Of a stretch of 64,000 bases of DNA, positions 24,139 to 38,213 are shown piece after piece. The position numbers were made by a program, and so were the translations under genes. The stretch spans positions 53,159 through 117,158 of the forward strand of contig JBBPTG010000084.1 in assembly GCA_038093975.1 (NCBI GenBank). The letters are read 5' to 3'. The stretch's first letter is position 1, and every line of letters begins with the position of its first letter. This DNA comes from Chalciporus piperatus. Taxonomy: Eukaryota; Basidiomycota; Agaricomycetes; Boletales; Boletaceae. Below the pieces are notes generated by a model. That model was not told the origin of the DNA. It saw only the letters and a list, made by a program, of their open reading frames with translations, and made no database searches.

Positions 24139-27100
24139 TCACAGCAACGCCTGCTGCCGATAAAACTCGTTCGCACCCGCCAACAACTTATTTTGCATCC
24201 CAAGCCACCACCCCTCCAACACCTTCTTCTCCCTCACCCTCGCCTCCCCTCTCACCTTCTTCACAGTCACCCTAAACGCCGCCGAAACCGGTCGATGATC
24301 AGACACGTTGGGCTCATACCGCCGATAACTCAACTGAACCACCCTCTCCGGATCCCTCGATTGCCACAACACGCGATCACACCAGGCAGGTACACGTCGT
24401 TTCTCGGACGTGTCGAATTCGTGCGAGTGGCGGTCGTATTTGTACGTGGGCGGAAAGGTGAGAGGGCCTTCGGTGAATTGGCGAAGACGGAAGGCGCGGT
24501 TGTGTTTCATTTCTTTGAGTAGTTGGTCGTGCATGTGGAGGGAATCGAGGTCGCCAGATTGGATCGCAGCGATGACGACGTCTCGTCGTTGGTCGATGCG
24601 GTAGTTCATGTCACCGTTGAGCTGGAGAGAATAGTCGATGAGCGCACCTAGTAATCGGAAGCGAAAGACGTGAACTTACAAAGACGATTTCATGGTCGAG
24701 CACCATCGATCCATCACCTCCGCCAACGAACCCAACGTCTTCCTCCACCGGATCCGAGGGAAACAGATTTTTCTCCTCGAGGAAGGCTGCTACGTCGGCG
24801 TTGCGCTGGCGGACATGATGTTGCCCAGCAGCCAAATGGCAATTGATAAAACACAAACTCGAATCGTCAATCACGAACCGCGCCACAATACCACCCTAGA
24901 AACCCAAAACGAAAAAAAAAGTAACGCCCGTCAGTCATCGCCACCAAACCAATACAAAACTCCCCACCTTGTTGCCATACCGCCCACCCATCCCTCGTTT
25001 GACAGTTGCGATAGCAGCATCCTTCAACGCTACCCTCTCCGTATTCTTGACAAACACACACATGAACAACCCAACCAAACTCTCCGTATGAATCACCGTA
25101 TAGGGACAAGCGATAGGCATCGCCTGCTTCACCGCTTGAACCAACCGATCGTGCCATCTCTTGTAACTCGACGTCACTTTTTCGTTGAGCTTGCCTTCTT
25201 CGCCTTTTTTCTTGCCCCCGAGAAGGACCGTCTTGGCTGCCATCTTGCGAGATTCCAAATCAATCAGTTCTTGGAATCCAAATGAGATGATGTCGGGACT
25301 ATCGACAGAAGTAAGGACGTGGTGGAGGAAGCGGAGGTTCTCCGGATCGGGACCAAGGGCCTCAGGTTTTGCAGCGTCAACGTTCCACGAGACGACGAGC
25401 ACCTTGATGTCTCTGAACGTACTAAAGGTATGCTCGCGCTTCAAAAGCTCTTGGTCTGAAACATCACCATCGTCAACACGAACACGCTTTTCATCAAAGA
25501 AAAAAATCCCACTCACCGATCCGATCTGCGCCAAGCAGCCCATCCCAAAACCTGATATGTTCGTCTCTTCCAACACTAATCACATTAAGCCATCCAAGGT
25601 CGTCGATCGAAAACGGGTCCACGAAAATCTTCATCACTGGTAGACCACCATGTGCATCCCAACAATTGGTGACGACCCATGGCTTCGCGCTCACGTCATA
25701 CGCAGAAATGGTCCCGTTCCGTCCACCAGCCCAAAGTCGATCGTGGACGCCCTCCAAGCAAAGCACGTCCGACGTACTCACTTTCGACACTTCGACGCAT
25801 ACAGGTACCCCATCGTTCGTAGCGACGTTCCAGATAGTGATGTACCCGCCTTCGTGGCCGAGATAAACGTGATCTGGATGCGATTGAAGAATTGTTCCCG
25901 ACGTCACTGCTCCGACGTGTTGAGTTGGTGTCACCGGGCGGGCAATGCTCCCCGGTGTGAATATATCATATATTCGGAGGACGGGTGCCGATGTGCCAAC
26001 AGCGCCATGCGTCTCCGCCCGTGCTGCGGTCCACAAAAGACCTCCCAACAACTTCACAAAGTCGGCTTTCTCCCCAATTCGGTATACCCGCGGGGCAGTG
26101 TAGACGAGGCTGACATCGTCCGCCAGGCTTGCGCCAACACCTCCGCTAGCATTAGTATTGGGGTCGAAAATGAGAACTTTGCCAGAGTCGTCCACGGTGA
26201 TCATGGTTGCTCCGTGTCGGAAGATGTTTGTGATCTGGTTCCCGTGGACGCCCAGCTTGGTTGCAGACGGGGCGCCGTTCCGAACATCCACCTCGAACAG
26301 GTGTCCATCCTTCGTGCCGACCCATACAAGCTTTCCCTTGTCCTCGTCACGAAGGGCTGACCGAAACTCGAGACAGGTAACCACAGACCCACGCATACAA
26401 TCTTTCGTATCGAGAGTCCAATTAGAGACATCGTGGGACGAAAGATCGAAGCCCTTGACATGGTGATGAGTTGCCACCACTGCATTGCGCCCCGCAACGA
26501 CGACGTGTCCCGAATGCGCAGGCACCTGGATCCTGGAATCGAGATATGTAGAATTGGCATGTGGGGGACGTCTCGAGGAATAACTCGAGTCGGGTAAAGA
26601 TTCCGAAGCGCGAACACGGGGATCCTCTTCCGATCCTGACTCATCAGACGAAGGTGAAGGTGGCCGACGCATTGGGGGCAATTTGTCACCCACTCCAATC
26701 GTGCGGGTCGGTGGAGGCGGAAGTCTGTTGTTGCCAAATGTTTTGCGATCACTATTTGGGGAAGCAGGCTCCAACGAAGTCTGACTGATGTTATGTGGTG
26801 TTAATGATCGTGCCGGAAGCGGAGGTGCTGGTGTTGGTGACATGATCGCAGGTGTAGCCTCTTCTTGTGTTGAGCGACGAGAAGGGAGAGGAGGTGGGAC
26901 TAACGGAGTCGGAGTAGCCGCAGTAGAGCTTGCACTAGACATGTCCTTGGGTTCTGAATGTGCAGGCGCACCATTCGACCGACGTGGCGGACGTGGCGGA
27001 CCCTGCAAAGCAGGTCGGGGAGGTGGCTTGGGCTTCGTGGGAGGGGAAAGGTTCGATAAATCTTCGCTTGAGCTATCTGAAAACTTCCGCTGGGGGCGGG

Positions 27101-28405
27101 GAGCATATGGACCGTTGGCGTAAATGCTCGAAGGAATGGCTTCGAACGAGCCATTCAAATTCCGGGATGAAGCAACTGGTTGAAGAGAAACTTCTGAGAT
27201 CTCGGATATCTCAGATTCATCGTCTGAGAATGGGCTATTCAGGGAAGAGGCGGAGCTTCCCTGAAATTCTGAGTTATCATCGCGCGAAAAGAGCGAGGAG
27301 CTCTGGGGGCGGAGATGGAGATTACGGGCAGGTAACGCTGGGGGGCTTGATGACAGGATGTTGGGCTCGCTTTGAAACGTATGATGATCCTCACGAAGAT
27401 AAACTTTGGAGATTTGGGATGGGGGAACATCCAGAGTCCTATGACTCTCAGAGTCAGAACTTCGACAGGATATATCCTTGAACAATGAAAACTCACGAAA
27501 AACGGTTTCGAATTGTAGCAACAGTGCCCGCGCGAGGTGAGGCTTCCACTGTGACAATGCTGGGTGTAAACATCCCAGTGGGTCTGTCAACTATTGGTGG
27601 AGATGCGGGATCAATGGATCCCGGCTTCGTATGGCGAGGTGGAAGGGTGGGAAATAGATGATCTGCCCCTACCACCGAATCACTATTTGACGTCACCATG
27701 GGGGGTCTAGATGATGGTTTGGGAGTGGTAGGACGTGATGGCGAGGTAGATGCCCGAAATTGCGTTGCCGCGCTGTAACAGCATTGGTTAGCCCCTAATT
27801 TCAAAGCGTTGATTGGGTCCAACGCGAATGGCTGACAGAAAGAACGCGGAACAAATCACTCACGAGAACATATTCCGAAGGGATGACACACCACCCAATC
27901 GCGGCGAACTGTCCTCGATGTTCTCATCCAACCCCGTGCTCGACTGGTCTGACCGAGAGACTGACGGTTCGTGATCAGGACTAGCGCTCGAAGCCACGAG
28001 CGTGGGTCGAACCGGGACTGGGCGTAGTAAAGGTGATGCAATTGGAGAGATCGACGACTTCTTGACCCTCGAGGGTGGCGGCGGTGGAGGTGCACGCTTC
28101 AGTGCGGCTGCCTTCGAGTCCGGAGTCGAGTCAGTGGGTACCACACGGATGGTTGGGGGTGACTGTGCTTCTCGGTCTCTGTCGTCAGGTATCCATGATG
28201 CTCGTGTGCGCGAATTCCGGGGAGATGAGTTGGGGACGATATGCGTTTGACTATGTGCGGGAGATGCGGCTGTAGCGGCTGGCTTTATGAAAGTGCTCGG
28301 AGCCGGTGTAGAAGGGGCGCTGTCGAGGGCGAACTGCTCGAACCTCGACTTGATACTCTTGATGGATGGAGTGGGCGAAAACTCGATTTCTGAATTGTTT
28401 GCCAT
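24139..28405 (-). CDS. Inositol-polyphosphate 5-phosphatase with N-terminal beta-propeller
   Basis: Six exons (28405-27864, 27772-27497, 27444-25517, 25455-24968, 24895-24680, 24621-24139) give 1310 aa; the exact 3' border of intron 2 is the least certain. Residues 1 to ~500 are Pro/Ser-rich with PPPPPP and PPxP stretches. About 520-910 is a WD40-like propeller, with blades such as LVWVGTKDGHLFEVDVR, VYLGHEGGYITIWNV, LWAGGRNGTISAYDV and EHIRFWDGLL. The C-terminal 400 residues form the IPPc domain: SWNVDAAKP (938), FGFQEL with metal Glu978, GDMNYR (1153), PAWCDRVLW (1228) and SDHRPVSA (1257). The family removes the 5-phosphate from phosphoinositides such as PI(4,5)P2, acting in membrane traffic and signalling. 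A propeller in front of IPPc is known from plant and fungal members and probably serves recruitment. Confidence 0.93.
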
Positions 28406-28560
28406 GCTGGAGCAGAAGAAAGAGAAATGAACGTATGGGCCACTTGAATTGTATGGAGACTGTGCAACAATGTGAGATCCTGAGAGGCGAAGAGTAATTA
28501 GAGAGTGTTCTGTTTGGATGGTCACGATGGGTGTAGACTAGTCGTGCGCGGGGAACTTTG

Positions 28561-28587
28561 TCGTCGTCGTCGTCGTCGTCGTCGTCG
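28561..28587. repeat. (TCG)9 microsatellite in promoter
   Basis: Nine perfect TCG units about 155 bp upstream of the 5-phosphatase start codon, probably in its promoter or leader. Confidence 0.9.
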
Positions 28588-29990
28588 AGGTGGCCAACAT
28601 CCGCGTCACCTCGGATAATTACCCAAGTTTGGTAATTCAAAATAGCGTCATCTTCCAAGGTCTAGACTCGCCAAGATCCCTACTACTCCTTCCAGCCTCG
28701 CTGGGCCCAGTGGCAGCGTGAGTTTGCTGGCCGACCGCAGTCGACGTGGGCTATCTTCGAGTCCAACTGGTAGGTTAAATACAGGTTAACCAATAAGACC
28801 TAACGGGATTACTGTAAACCTCGCGAACCGAGCCTTGGAATGGTCGCAGGCCTGGTGCAGTGGTGGAGGGTGAGACCTGCTGGGTTGCGAGCTCATTGTC
28901 TATCCGAGAAGGCGTCGATCACAAAGCACGACTATGCTGACACATTCATGTTGCGTCTATCCGCGATTCTGTACGTCCTTCAAGGTTTAAGTTCACCGAT
29001 CCAGATTCCAGTGGCAACAGGTACTGGCCTCCATTCTTGTGGCCCATCCAAACAATCGATAAAAGGCTAAAAGCACCTTCTCAGGTACGACTCGTAGATA
29101 TCTTCCTTTGAGGTGTCATCGACCACCACTGACATCGACAGGAATGAGTTTACAGCCCCCATCAGTAGCCGCATCAGACTCACCCACTGCTCCAGAAACC
29201 GTTACTTGTCGCCTACACCCCAGCAGAACAAATAAATGGCGATTTTACGACAACTGCCATCCCAGGCCCTCAGGGTCATGTCCTCCGAGTCGTAAGGTCG
29301 TGGTCTAGAGTTCGACTGCGCAACCGGCCCATCGCCTAAATGGCACGATAACTATCAACTGGTATTCGATACGTCCAATCTGTGTGCTGAGCCGAAAGGC
29401 AGAGGCTTGCGCCGTTCACGACTCATCTCATTTGGTTAGACCAGGTTAGACTACATACAGCTACATCTATGGCTCATTCAGGCCGAAAGCTTCTACCGAA
29501 TCACTTATCAAGGTTTCCCGGTTCCTATCGCCACCAACCACAGGGGTTTTGTGGCCAAGGTGAGCGTCGTTCTGGCCCCAAATCTAAAGAGCACAACTAG
29601 TACGACGACAGGTGGAAACCGTACCTGCCACCGCCCCCGGCACGCCCCCCTTTGTGACATGGTGAATCCAAGCCAGGCTCGCGAGAGGAAGACGGTCGGT
29701 CGGTCGGCCTAATTATTAGATTTACCTCTATTAATGTGGTCTCTTGAAATCACCCAGCATGTCCTGTAAATGCCAAGAAACACGTTGCAATTGTCCGGTG
29801 CGAATAGGTATGGGCTAAGATGACATATGTACATACAATACAATCCAGATCCTGAGTATGGTCCGGGTAATTAGGTAGGGTGGACGAGAACGCCGATAGG
29901 TCATTACGCCATTACAAAAGTCACTTTTTTGTGCCCTGACGAACGAGGGCTTTTAGAATGGATGATAGGTACGGTGATGGAACGAGGAGT
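28588..29990. other. Intergenic region, no gene seen
   Basis: 1.4 kb between the 5-phosphatase promoter and the 3' end of the DUF6593 gene. Frames are short and lack motifs or splice series. A GGTC/GGTCGG run (about 29695-29707) is the only simple repeat. Confidence 0.5.
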
Positions 29991-30762
29991 TCAGAGCCCA
30001 TGCTGAGCGATGTAGCGCATGATAGTCAAGGACGCGAAGATGTCTACCGTGATGCAATGCATACTCAGACACAGTACACCGACATGTCAGATTATCAAGA
30101 CTTACCGACGTAGAGAGGCGAGAACGCCTCGTGGATGGTCAACGTATTCCCCGAAACACTATACACCGGGACGTTTGGGGGACGCAGATCGTAATGCGCT
30201 ATCAAAAAGCCCTCTTCCGAGAGACACTAGAAAGCGTTCAAGTTCGTCCCTCAGTCATCGCTCCTGAAAAAAACGGATAAGTAACGCACCGACCACTCAT
30301 GATCGTCCACCGTTTTGTATTGCCATCTATACTCCCGTCCATCCGAAGCCCTGAATTTTCGCGACAGGGATCTATTTGACAAAAAATCCTCAGTTAGTTT
30401 CAAGTACTTACGATTCAGCGGAAACGAACTTACCCCCCGAACAGAGCGGTTTTGCGGAGGTAATTGTTTATGGGAATAGATACACTAGAAGCGGGTGGTT
30501 TTAAGAAATGAATCGTCCCAAGACCGAGGGACGGCCCTCCGAACTCGAGGACGACAGACGGGTGTCGTTCAAGGTGGCGCATGTCTGCGTGTCGTGTCGA
30601 TCGGCGACCCATGACATAGATAGCGACCGTAGAGTTATTTGCGGCATGAGGGTAAGGAGTGACACGAATGAACATGCGGTCGTAAATGTCATCATAGTCG
30701 GAGCTCTTGAGTTGTCCGGTACGGTCCTCAAAGGTAAAGGGCATTTGTATATGCCTCATCAT
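29991..30762 (-). CDS. DUF6593-type protein
   Basis: Four exons (30762-30434, 30371-30290, 30226-30106, 30043-29991) with three introns of 62-63 nt join into 194 aa. The layout matches the small basidiomycete DUF6593 proteins. An N-terminal beta-rich part precedes SLSRKFRASDGREYRWQYK, where charged residues lead into a [YK]-x-W motif. It is followed by EWS, HYDLRPPNVPVYSVSG and the closing helix DIFASLTIMRYIAQHGL. The ending on a hydrophobic helix with MRY is typical of that family. Function is unknown; no signal peptide or membrane segment is evident. The family assignment is from memory of the pattern and should be read as likely, not certain. Confidence 0.72.
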
Positions 30763-32262
30763 GACTGATGGGGACGTGGACGTGGCACAGGTTGGAGACT
30801 ACTTATGAGAGGAGACGAGGGGGACCGAAAGGAACACGGTGGTGTGGTTATAGCATCCTTTATATGCTGCGCCCGCAGACTTGCACGCGTAGTGACCAGG
30901 AAGGTTCCCCCTCCGGCGGAAGGGCGCAAGGTGTCAATCAGTTTTCGTCATTGTGAAAAGAAGCTGGCAAGTATGAGCAGTTCGCCATTTCTGGATCGCG
31001 GAGTTGCAAAGTTTCCAAATCAAACCTGGAGGGTAAATGAGGAAAACGAAGATTAGGGCATGGGGGAGACGGAGTGAGGAGACAAGTCACAATGTATCTC
31101 TGGGCTCGAATTCATAGGACCTGAGCGGCGAGGTACAAACTCGGCTGTGCGGGCCCACACGGATAATTCGCGCAACTGCATGGTCAGCTCAAAGGGCTAT
31201 ACAATGAGATATACTTAGCAGCTATGACCGACGGTTTACGTGATAATGAACAAACTGGGGAACTCACAGGATGGAAGCCTTCCCCGGGGATAGAGTGGAC
31301 TGACTTTCGCCAGGTCCATGTCGCGCCACCGTGAAGCGTGCGATGGCGCAGCATGCCAATCTTCCCAGCACAACACGGGATATGGCCCAACTTCACTCAC
31401 TCTCCCAAAGTAGCTTGGCAGATTCACTCCCCCGTAGCTATTATAGCCCTCCATACTCCTATGTTTTTTTCTCCCAGGGTATCTTCCTCGGGGAAGTTCT
31501 CAGCCACGTTCAAAGTCCCGCGAGACGACTCTGAACACGAGCCTGCCAGTGAGCACTGGAGACTCCTTGCAAGGACTCAGCCGTGATCCGGACGCCACAA
31601 GTCGCCTAGAGGGTTGGGGCCGATTATGACGCATTGAGAGGCGTACTCGATAATCGCTGAGCTATGCTTTGAATCAGCGGCAGTGACAAATTTCGGACGC
31701 CCGAACATGAGGACGCGTAGTCGGATCACCGACCCGCTGGACTCCATCCACTACGATCGTCCCACCCTCTGTTGGTGTGTTTTCGCACTCTCGTGGGCAT
31801 CGACTCGGAATGAATTTCCCATTTCGTAGCAAATGAGGGGCGACTCGGAGTCCCTTGCGGAACTGGCAGTAAATATATAGCTCAAACGAATGTAGATTGG
31901 TTTGCAAAACCCATTGGATCCACAGCGGGTCTATTGCGCAATTGAAATACACACAAATCGCGGGGCAACTTGAAATGATGGATTAGTCTTAATGTTTCAC
32001 AAGATACAGCATGATGAGTGGGTAGCCGCGCGACCGGCTAGAAAGAGAGAGATCCGCAACACCAGGATGGACAATCAAAGCTCCAGAAAGGTGATACCGC
32101 TTGGCCAGCTGACGGAAAAGAAACACCTACATTTGCTCTATTTGGTCGACCTCATGAGCCGCCCGACCAAAGGTGAATCTTGTGTCATTATCGATATCAT
32201 TGTCTGGGGTGACATCATCGACGTTGAACACGAGCCATCACGTACCCACCTCCCATTACATA
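30763..32262. other. Intergenic region; one weak small-gene candidate
   Basis: 1.5 kb between two minus-strand genes. The best candidate is on the minus strand: an ATG at 31454 (MEGYNSYGGVNLPSYFGRV...), a GTGAGT donor near 31265 and a GCAG acceptor near 31180, giving about 90 aa ending near 31091. It has no known motif and could be chance. Nothing else is recognised. Confidence 0.4.
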
Positions 32263-34177
<1,915 letters not shown>

Positions 34178-35719
34178 ATGTACGAGAGGATTAGAAACTT
34201 TACCAGCGCGGTTGACCAGGAAATTCAATTCGAGCCAGGTACTCCAGACCACGTGACCACAAACGCGGTCCAACGCGTGCCTTCTCTTCCTCTTCCTCCT
34301 CACTTCGCCATGCGCATTATCTCGCCCGTAACAGATGCCCCCACCTCAGATTCCCAGCGAAACGAAAAACCGTTAACCTCTGTCAATCCCGAACCTGTAA
34401 CGAACGTAGGATCACCACCTACCTCAAGCGCTAAACCTACTACGATCTCAACGATACCTACCGTTATTCTTGAGACAGATTTTGTGAGCGATAACATGGC
34501 AGCCGGACTCTGCATTAGCTTCCTTGGACATGTCATGTTTCTCAAGAATCAGGTCCCATTGTCAGTGTCATTTTTATCGTATCAGCCCGCATTTTTGTGA
34601 AATTTGATCGTCAGTCCTATCGTCCAGCTGGCCAGAATGCCAACAGGTGATGTGAGTGATCGAATTTCCGAACTTGTATCTCAGATCGATCTAAACCGAG
34701 CAAGGATACGACCCGTGCTGCCAAGAAACGCCACGAATTGTTGAATTCCTTTGACACGCTTGCCTCGCATCTTTACACAACATTCATAGCCCTTTCGACT
34801 GCTCTTGCACTTCGCAGTTCTCCCGAAAAGTTGGGCGGGGGGGCAGAAGCAAGTCCCGACAACAGTGCAAATCGGAAGAATGGGTCGGACAGAGCCTTCT
34901 TCGCGGTCGCTCTAGGTCCTACTCTCGGAGCTGCCAAGACACGGGTGATCGTTGGTATAAATGGGCTCGAGACAAAAGTATGGGGGTTGAGGGCAGACAA
35001 AATCTCGGGTGCACGGAGTCAACATAAAGGGTCAGAAGAATCTAGCACCCAGGATGATGAAGAGAATCCCCAAAGATCTGACGACGCTGACGACTCACAC
35101 CAAGAAAGCGAAGATGAAGATGATTGCGGTAGTGAAGAAGTTTCCGAACCAGGCAGCGATGACAGCGATGCGTCGCCGCCCCCGTCCCGTAGTCCATCTC
35201 CGTCTTCTTCATCTGACTCAGAGGGGAGCTCACCGTCCGATGGCCTTCGCGTCGAAGATCCGGGAGCATTACGGGCTGCGGAGCGCCTCCTCTCGCGTAC
35301 CCTTGCAACTGCATGTGCCGAGGATGACGGACACGGCTTGGCTTCAGAGATGGGTAAGCTCTAAGCACACTATTATCACCATGATCTATTCAGTCGTTCG
35401 TTCGCTAGCACCGACACAGATCCATGTCCTGCTAAGGGCGCCACGACGTTTTGTCCACCCTGCCTGGACACCTCGCCAGAACTTGTGTGTTTCTTGGGAC
35501 AGTTATCTTTCAGAGTTCTTGCAGGAATCGGGGGAAACCCCGGTTTCCAACGATGTTTCTTCCAAAAAGCGAACGAAAGCCAGCAAAGTTCAGGGAATTT
35601 GGGTAAGATCCCGGGGGAGCGACAATGAGCCCGAGAATGTCGAGGAAGAGCTAGCTGAAGAGGATGAGTTGATATGGTGGAGTTGGGATGGAAAGCTTGT
35701 TGGGTTTGCGGATTGGTGA
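34178..35719 (+). CDS. HORMA-like protein, possible p31comet (MAD2L1-binding) homologue
   Basis: Four exons (34178-34560, 34615-34651, 34705-35353, 35409-35719) join into 459 aa. The order of motifs resembles p31comet: AAGLCISFLGHVMFLKNQVPF-type helix, PIVQLARMPTG, a long helix KKRHELLNSFDTLASHLYTTF, the strand pair RAFFAVALGPTLGAAKTRVI...VWGLR, and a C-terminal safety-belt-like end LIWWSWDGKLVGFADW. A Ser/Asp/Glu-rich insert (about 250-340, with SPSPSSSSDSEGSS) separates core and tail. p31comet helps TRIP13/Pch2 remodel MAD2 in checkpoint silencing. The assignment is from pattern only and is the main uncertainty; gene structure is well supported because all joins keep frame. An alternative start at 34310 is possible. 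Confidence 0.5.
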
Positions 35720-36094
35720 TGACGTTGTCATTTGGCAAAACAGTTTATCAGCCTGTAATAAAGGTACGCTATTGAGGATAGTGGTTCGTAGTGACGAACT
35801 CCCAGACCCGCATGGCCAACGTTTCAACCCCCTCGTTACTTCCTAGCTGCATCCTTGACAAACGGGTCGAGTGGACACTGTAAGTTTGTACACGGCAACT
35901 CGCGCGTATCATGATCAGTGACTCGGATCACTTGCGTAGCCGTGTGCGCTGCCGCACACTTAAGGCTGTGTTTGGCAGATGGCCGCATTCACGAGGCTGC
36001 ATTCGGCTGTCTGCCTCTGACTTCTTGGTTCTACCTAGGAAGACGTTGACAAACGCTACTGGTCACCACCCCATCAACTTGACTATCCAACACC

Positions 36095-37884
36095 ATGCCT
36101 GACTCCCAGATTTCATCCAGCGATTTGAAGATTGTGCCTGTATGTCTTTTGTCCTTCACCAAGATTCTGTCCGAGTCTGATCGTCTCGATAGACCGAGCT
36201 CCACCCACTCTTTGAAGTGGAAGGGACGATCATACCAAGCGAAACCCAGAATCGCGCTATTGACTCAGCTCTCCACACATTGAGGGCACAACTTGATCAT
36301 GCACGTCTTCGTTCAGGAGAAAGTGCCGAGAGAGTCGGAAGCAACGCTGACAAGCTTGAGGCGCTCGTCCAACGTCTTGCAGTGTTGCGTTCCCCTGTTC
36401 AGCGCCTACCTCCCGAAGTATTAGGTGCCATCTTCGAGTTTTGCATCGGTGAACGAAGTGATTGGCTGCCCATTTCTGCTCAAGGTCCTCTCTGGCTTGC
36501 ACGCGTTTGCAGGGTTTGGAGAGAGATAGCACATTCAGACCCCCGTCTCTGGACATCCATCAGCTTCTACTTTCCAGACTCGAGTCAAGACAGAGAACGA
36601 GACGTATCAAGGGCCAGACCAGCATTGGATCTCTGGCTGACCAAGTCCGCGTCGCTACCAATCTCCCTTACCTTTATCGATCATCGTATCCACCATTCAG
36701 CCACGGAGGACCTCATAGCCTTGCTCGTTGATCGACTTCGAAACAACTCACGTCGCTGGAAAAATATATCCCTTAAACTATCATGCGGTTATTTTCCCCT
36801 CCTCTTCACCTTCACTCCTTGTGATTTGGCGTCTCTCGAATCACTTTCAATCGGCGGCGACGTCCTTGCGTACAGAGTCCCGGCGACCTTGCGTCTGAAT
36901 CTGGAGTCTGCCCCGAACCTCAAGTCGTTCACCTATAACGCACCTGGTCAATACGTTGATGACAGCATCAACCTCGACTGGGAACGCCTTACGGAGGTCT
37001 CCTTCGAGTTTGTCCAACATCGCGGCCCAAGTTCCACACTGCTTCGACACTTCAGGCACCTCGAACAGTGCCAAAACATCACCACTTGTTCCCTGGGGAT
37101 CGGTCCACCCTCACATCTCATCCGAAGGAACGGACAGACCGTCACATTACCCTGTTTCCAAACGCTCCGAGTCCGCCAGCTCGTCTCTGGCTCTCATGCA
37201 CGCTCAGTCATCGACGGTCTCGTTCTCCCCCACCTACAAACGCTCGAAATCGACGCAGCCTTGCTCGTGATCTGGGGCCAGAGATGGCACGATCGCCAAT
37301 TCTCAAATCTCCTGGCTCGCTCTCGCTGTGACCTCGAACGACTGTCCATCAAGGACGTTCATTTCCCCAACGGAGAGCTTTTACGTTGTCTTGCGCTGTC
37401 ACCCAAGCTGACGTCCCTTTGTTTGATCCCTTGCCCTCGATCCCATAATATCCTCGACGTTATCCGACACGTGGGCGACTCAGAGTCCGAGTCACGATCG
37501 ACCGGCCGAGCGCGTTACGCTGACCGGAGTCTCGTTCCACGCTTACGAGAACTGGCTTTGGGATGCGCAGCGGAGAGTTATTTCGACCCCATCATGGGCA
37601 TGCTCCAAGCGCGCGGCGTTGCTGCAGCAGGGGTGGACCCTATCCGTCGTTTCGAGCTGGTCTTTTTCGACCTGTGGCATGCCACGGACGAGCACCAGAT
37701 TCAGGCGGGGAGGGCAGATCGTCAGCTAAAGGTAGCAAGTTTCTGCGAGCGATTGGCACGGTTTGTGGCGGAGAACGACTCGGACAAGAACGTGGCGGCC
37801 TCGCTTACTGTCATCGCTCCCTATCTTCCTCAGTATATCGATATCGATAGCCGCGAGGAGGTTGGGAATCCTGGTTTGGATTAG
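36095..37884 (+). CDS. F-box protein
   Basis: A 45-nt first exon (36095-36139, MPDSQISSSDLKIVP) is joined over a 53-nt intron to 36193-37884, giving 578 aa. Joining adds TELHPLFEVEGTIIPSETQN before the internal Met at 36217. After a coiled-coil-like helix (ALHTLRAQLDHARLRSGESA) comes the F-box: RLPPEVLGAIFEFCI...LWLARVCRVWREIAHSDPRLW, about residues 75-130. The remainder has irregular Leu-rich strand-helix units (LASLESLSIGGD, HLQTLEIDAALL) as in Agaricomycete F-box/LRR-like proteins. Such proteins usually link substrates to Skp1-Cullin ubiquitin ligases. This expanded family has few assigned substrates, and none can be proposed here. Confidence 0.9.
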
Positions 37885-38213
37885 GTGTCCCTCGTGTCTC
37901 TCCCTGCCACAACAACCATTGACATTCACCTCTTGCGCTGTGCGGAGGACGGGAGGATGAACGTCGTCGTACACATGGAATGGCCTTACGAACCATACGC
38001 GAACGTTTATGCGGAAGGATCGGGGCCAGTAGTTCTCTTGACTTGCAGTTGTCGTTGCGTATTCGCTCTCTCACCGCGGAGACGATACCATAACCATCAT
38101 TAAGATACCTTGCTCTCCAATGCTACATGATTACTACATGGATGGATCTTTGCATACAGTGTATTACAAGCTGCGTGAGGATATAGACACGATCCCATCC
38201 TTTTTTAATAACT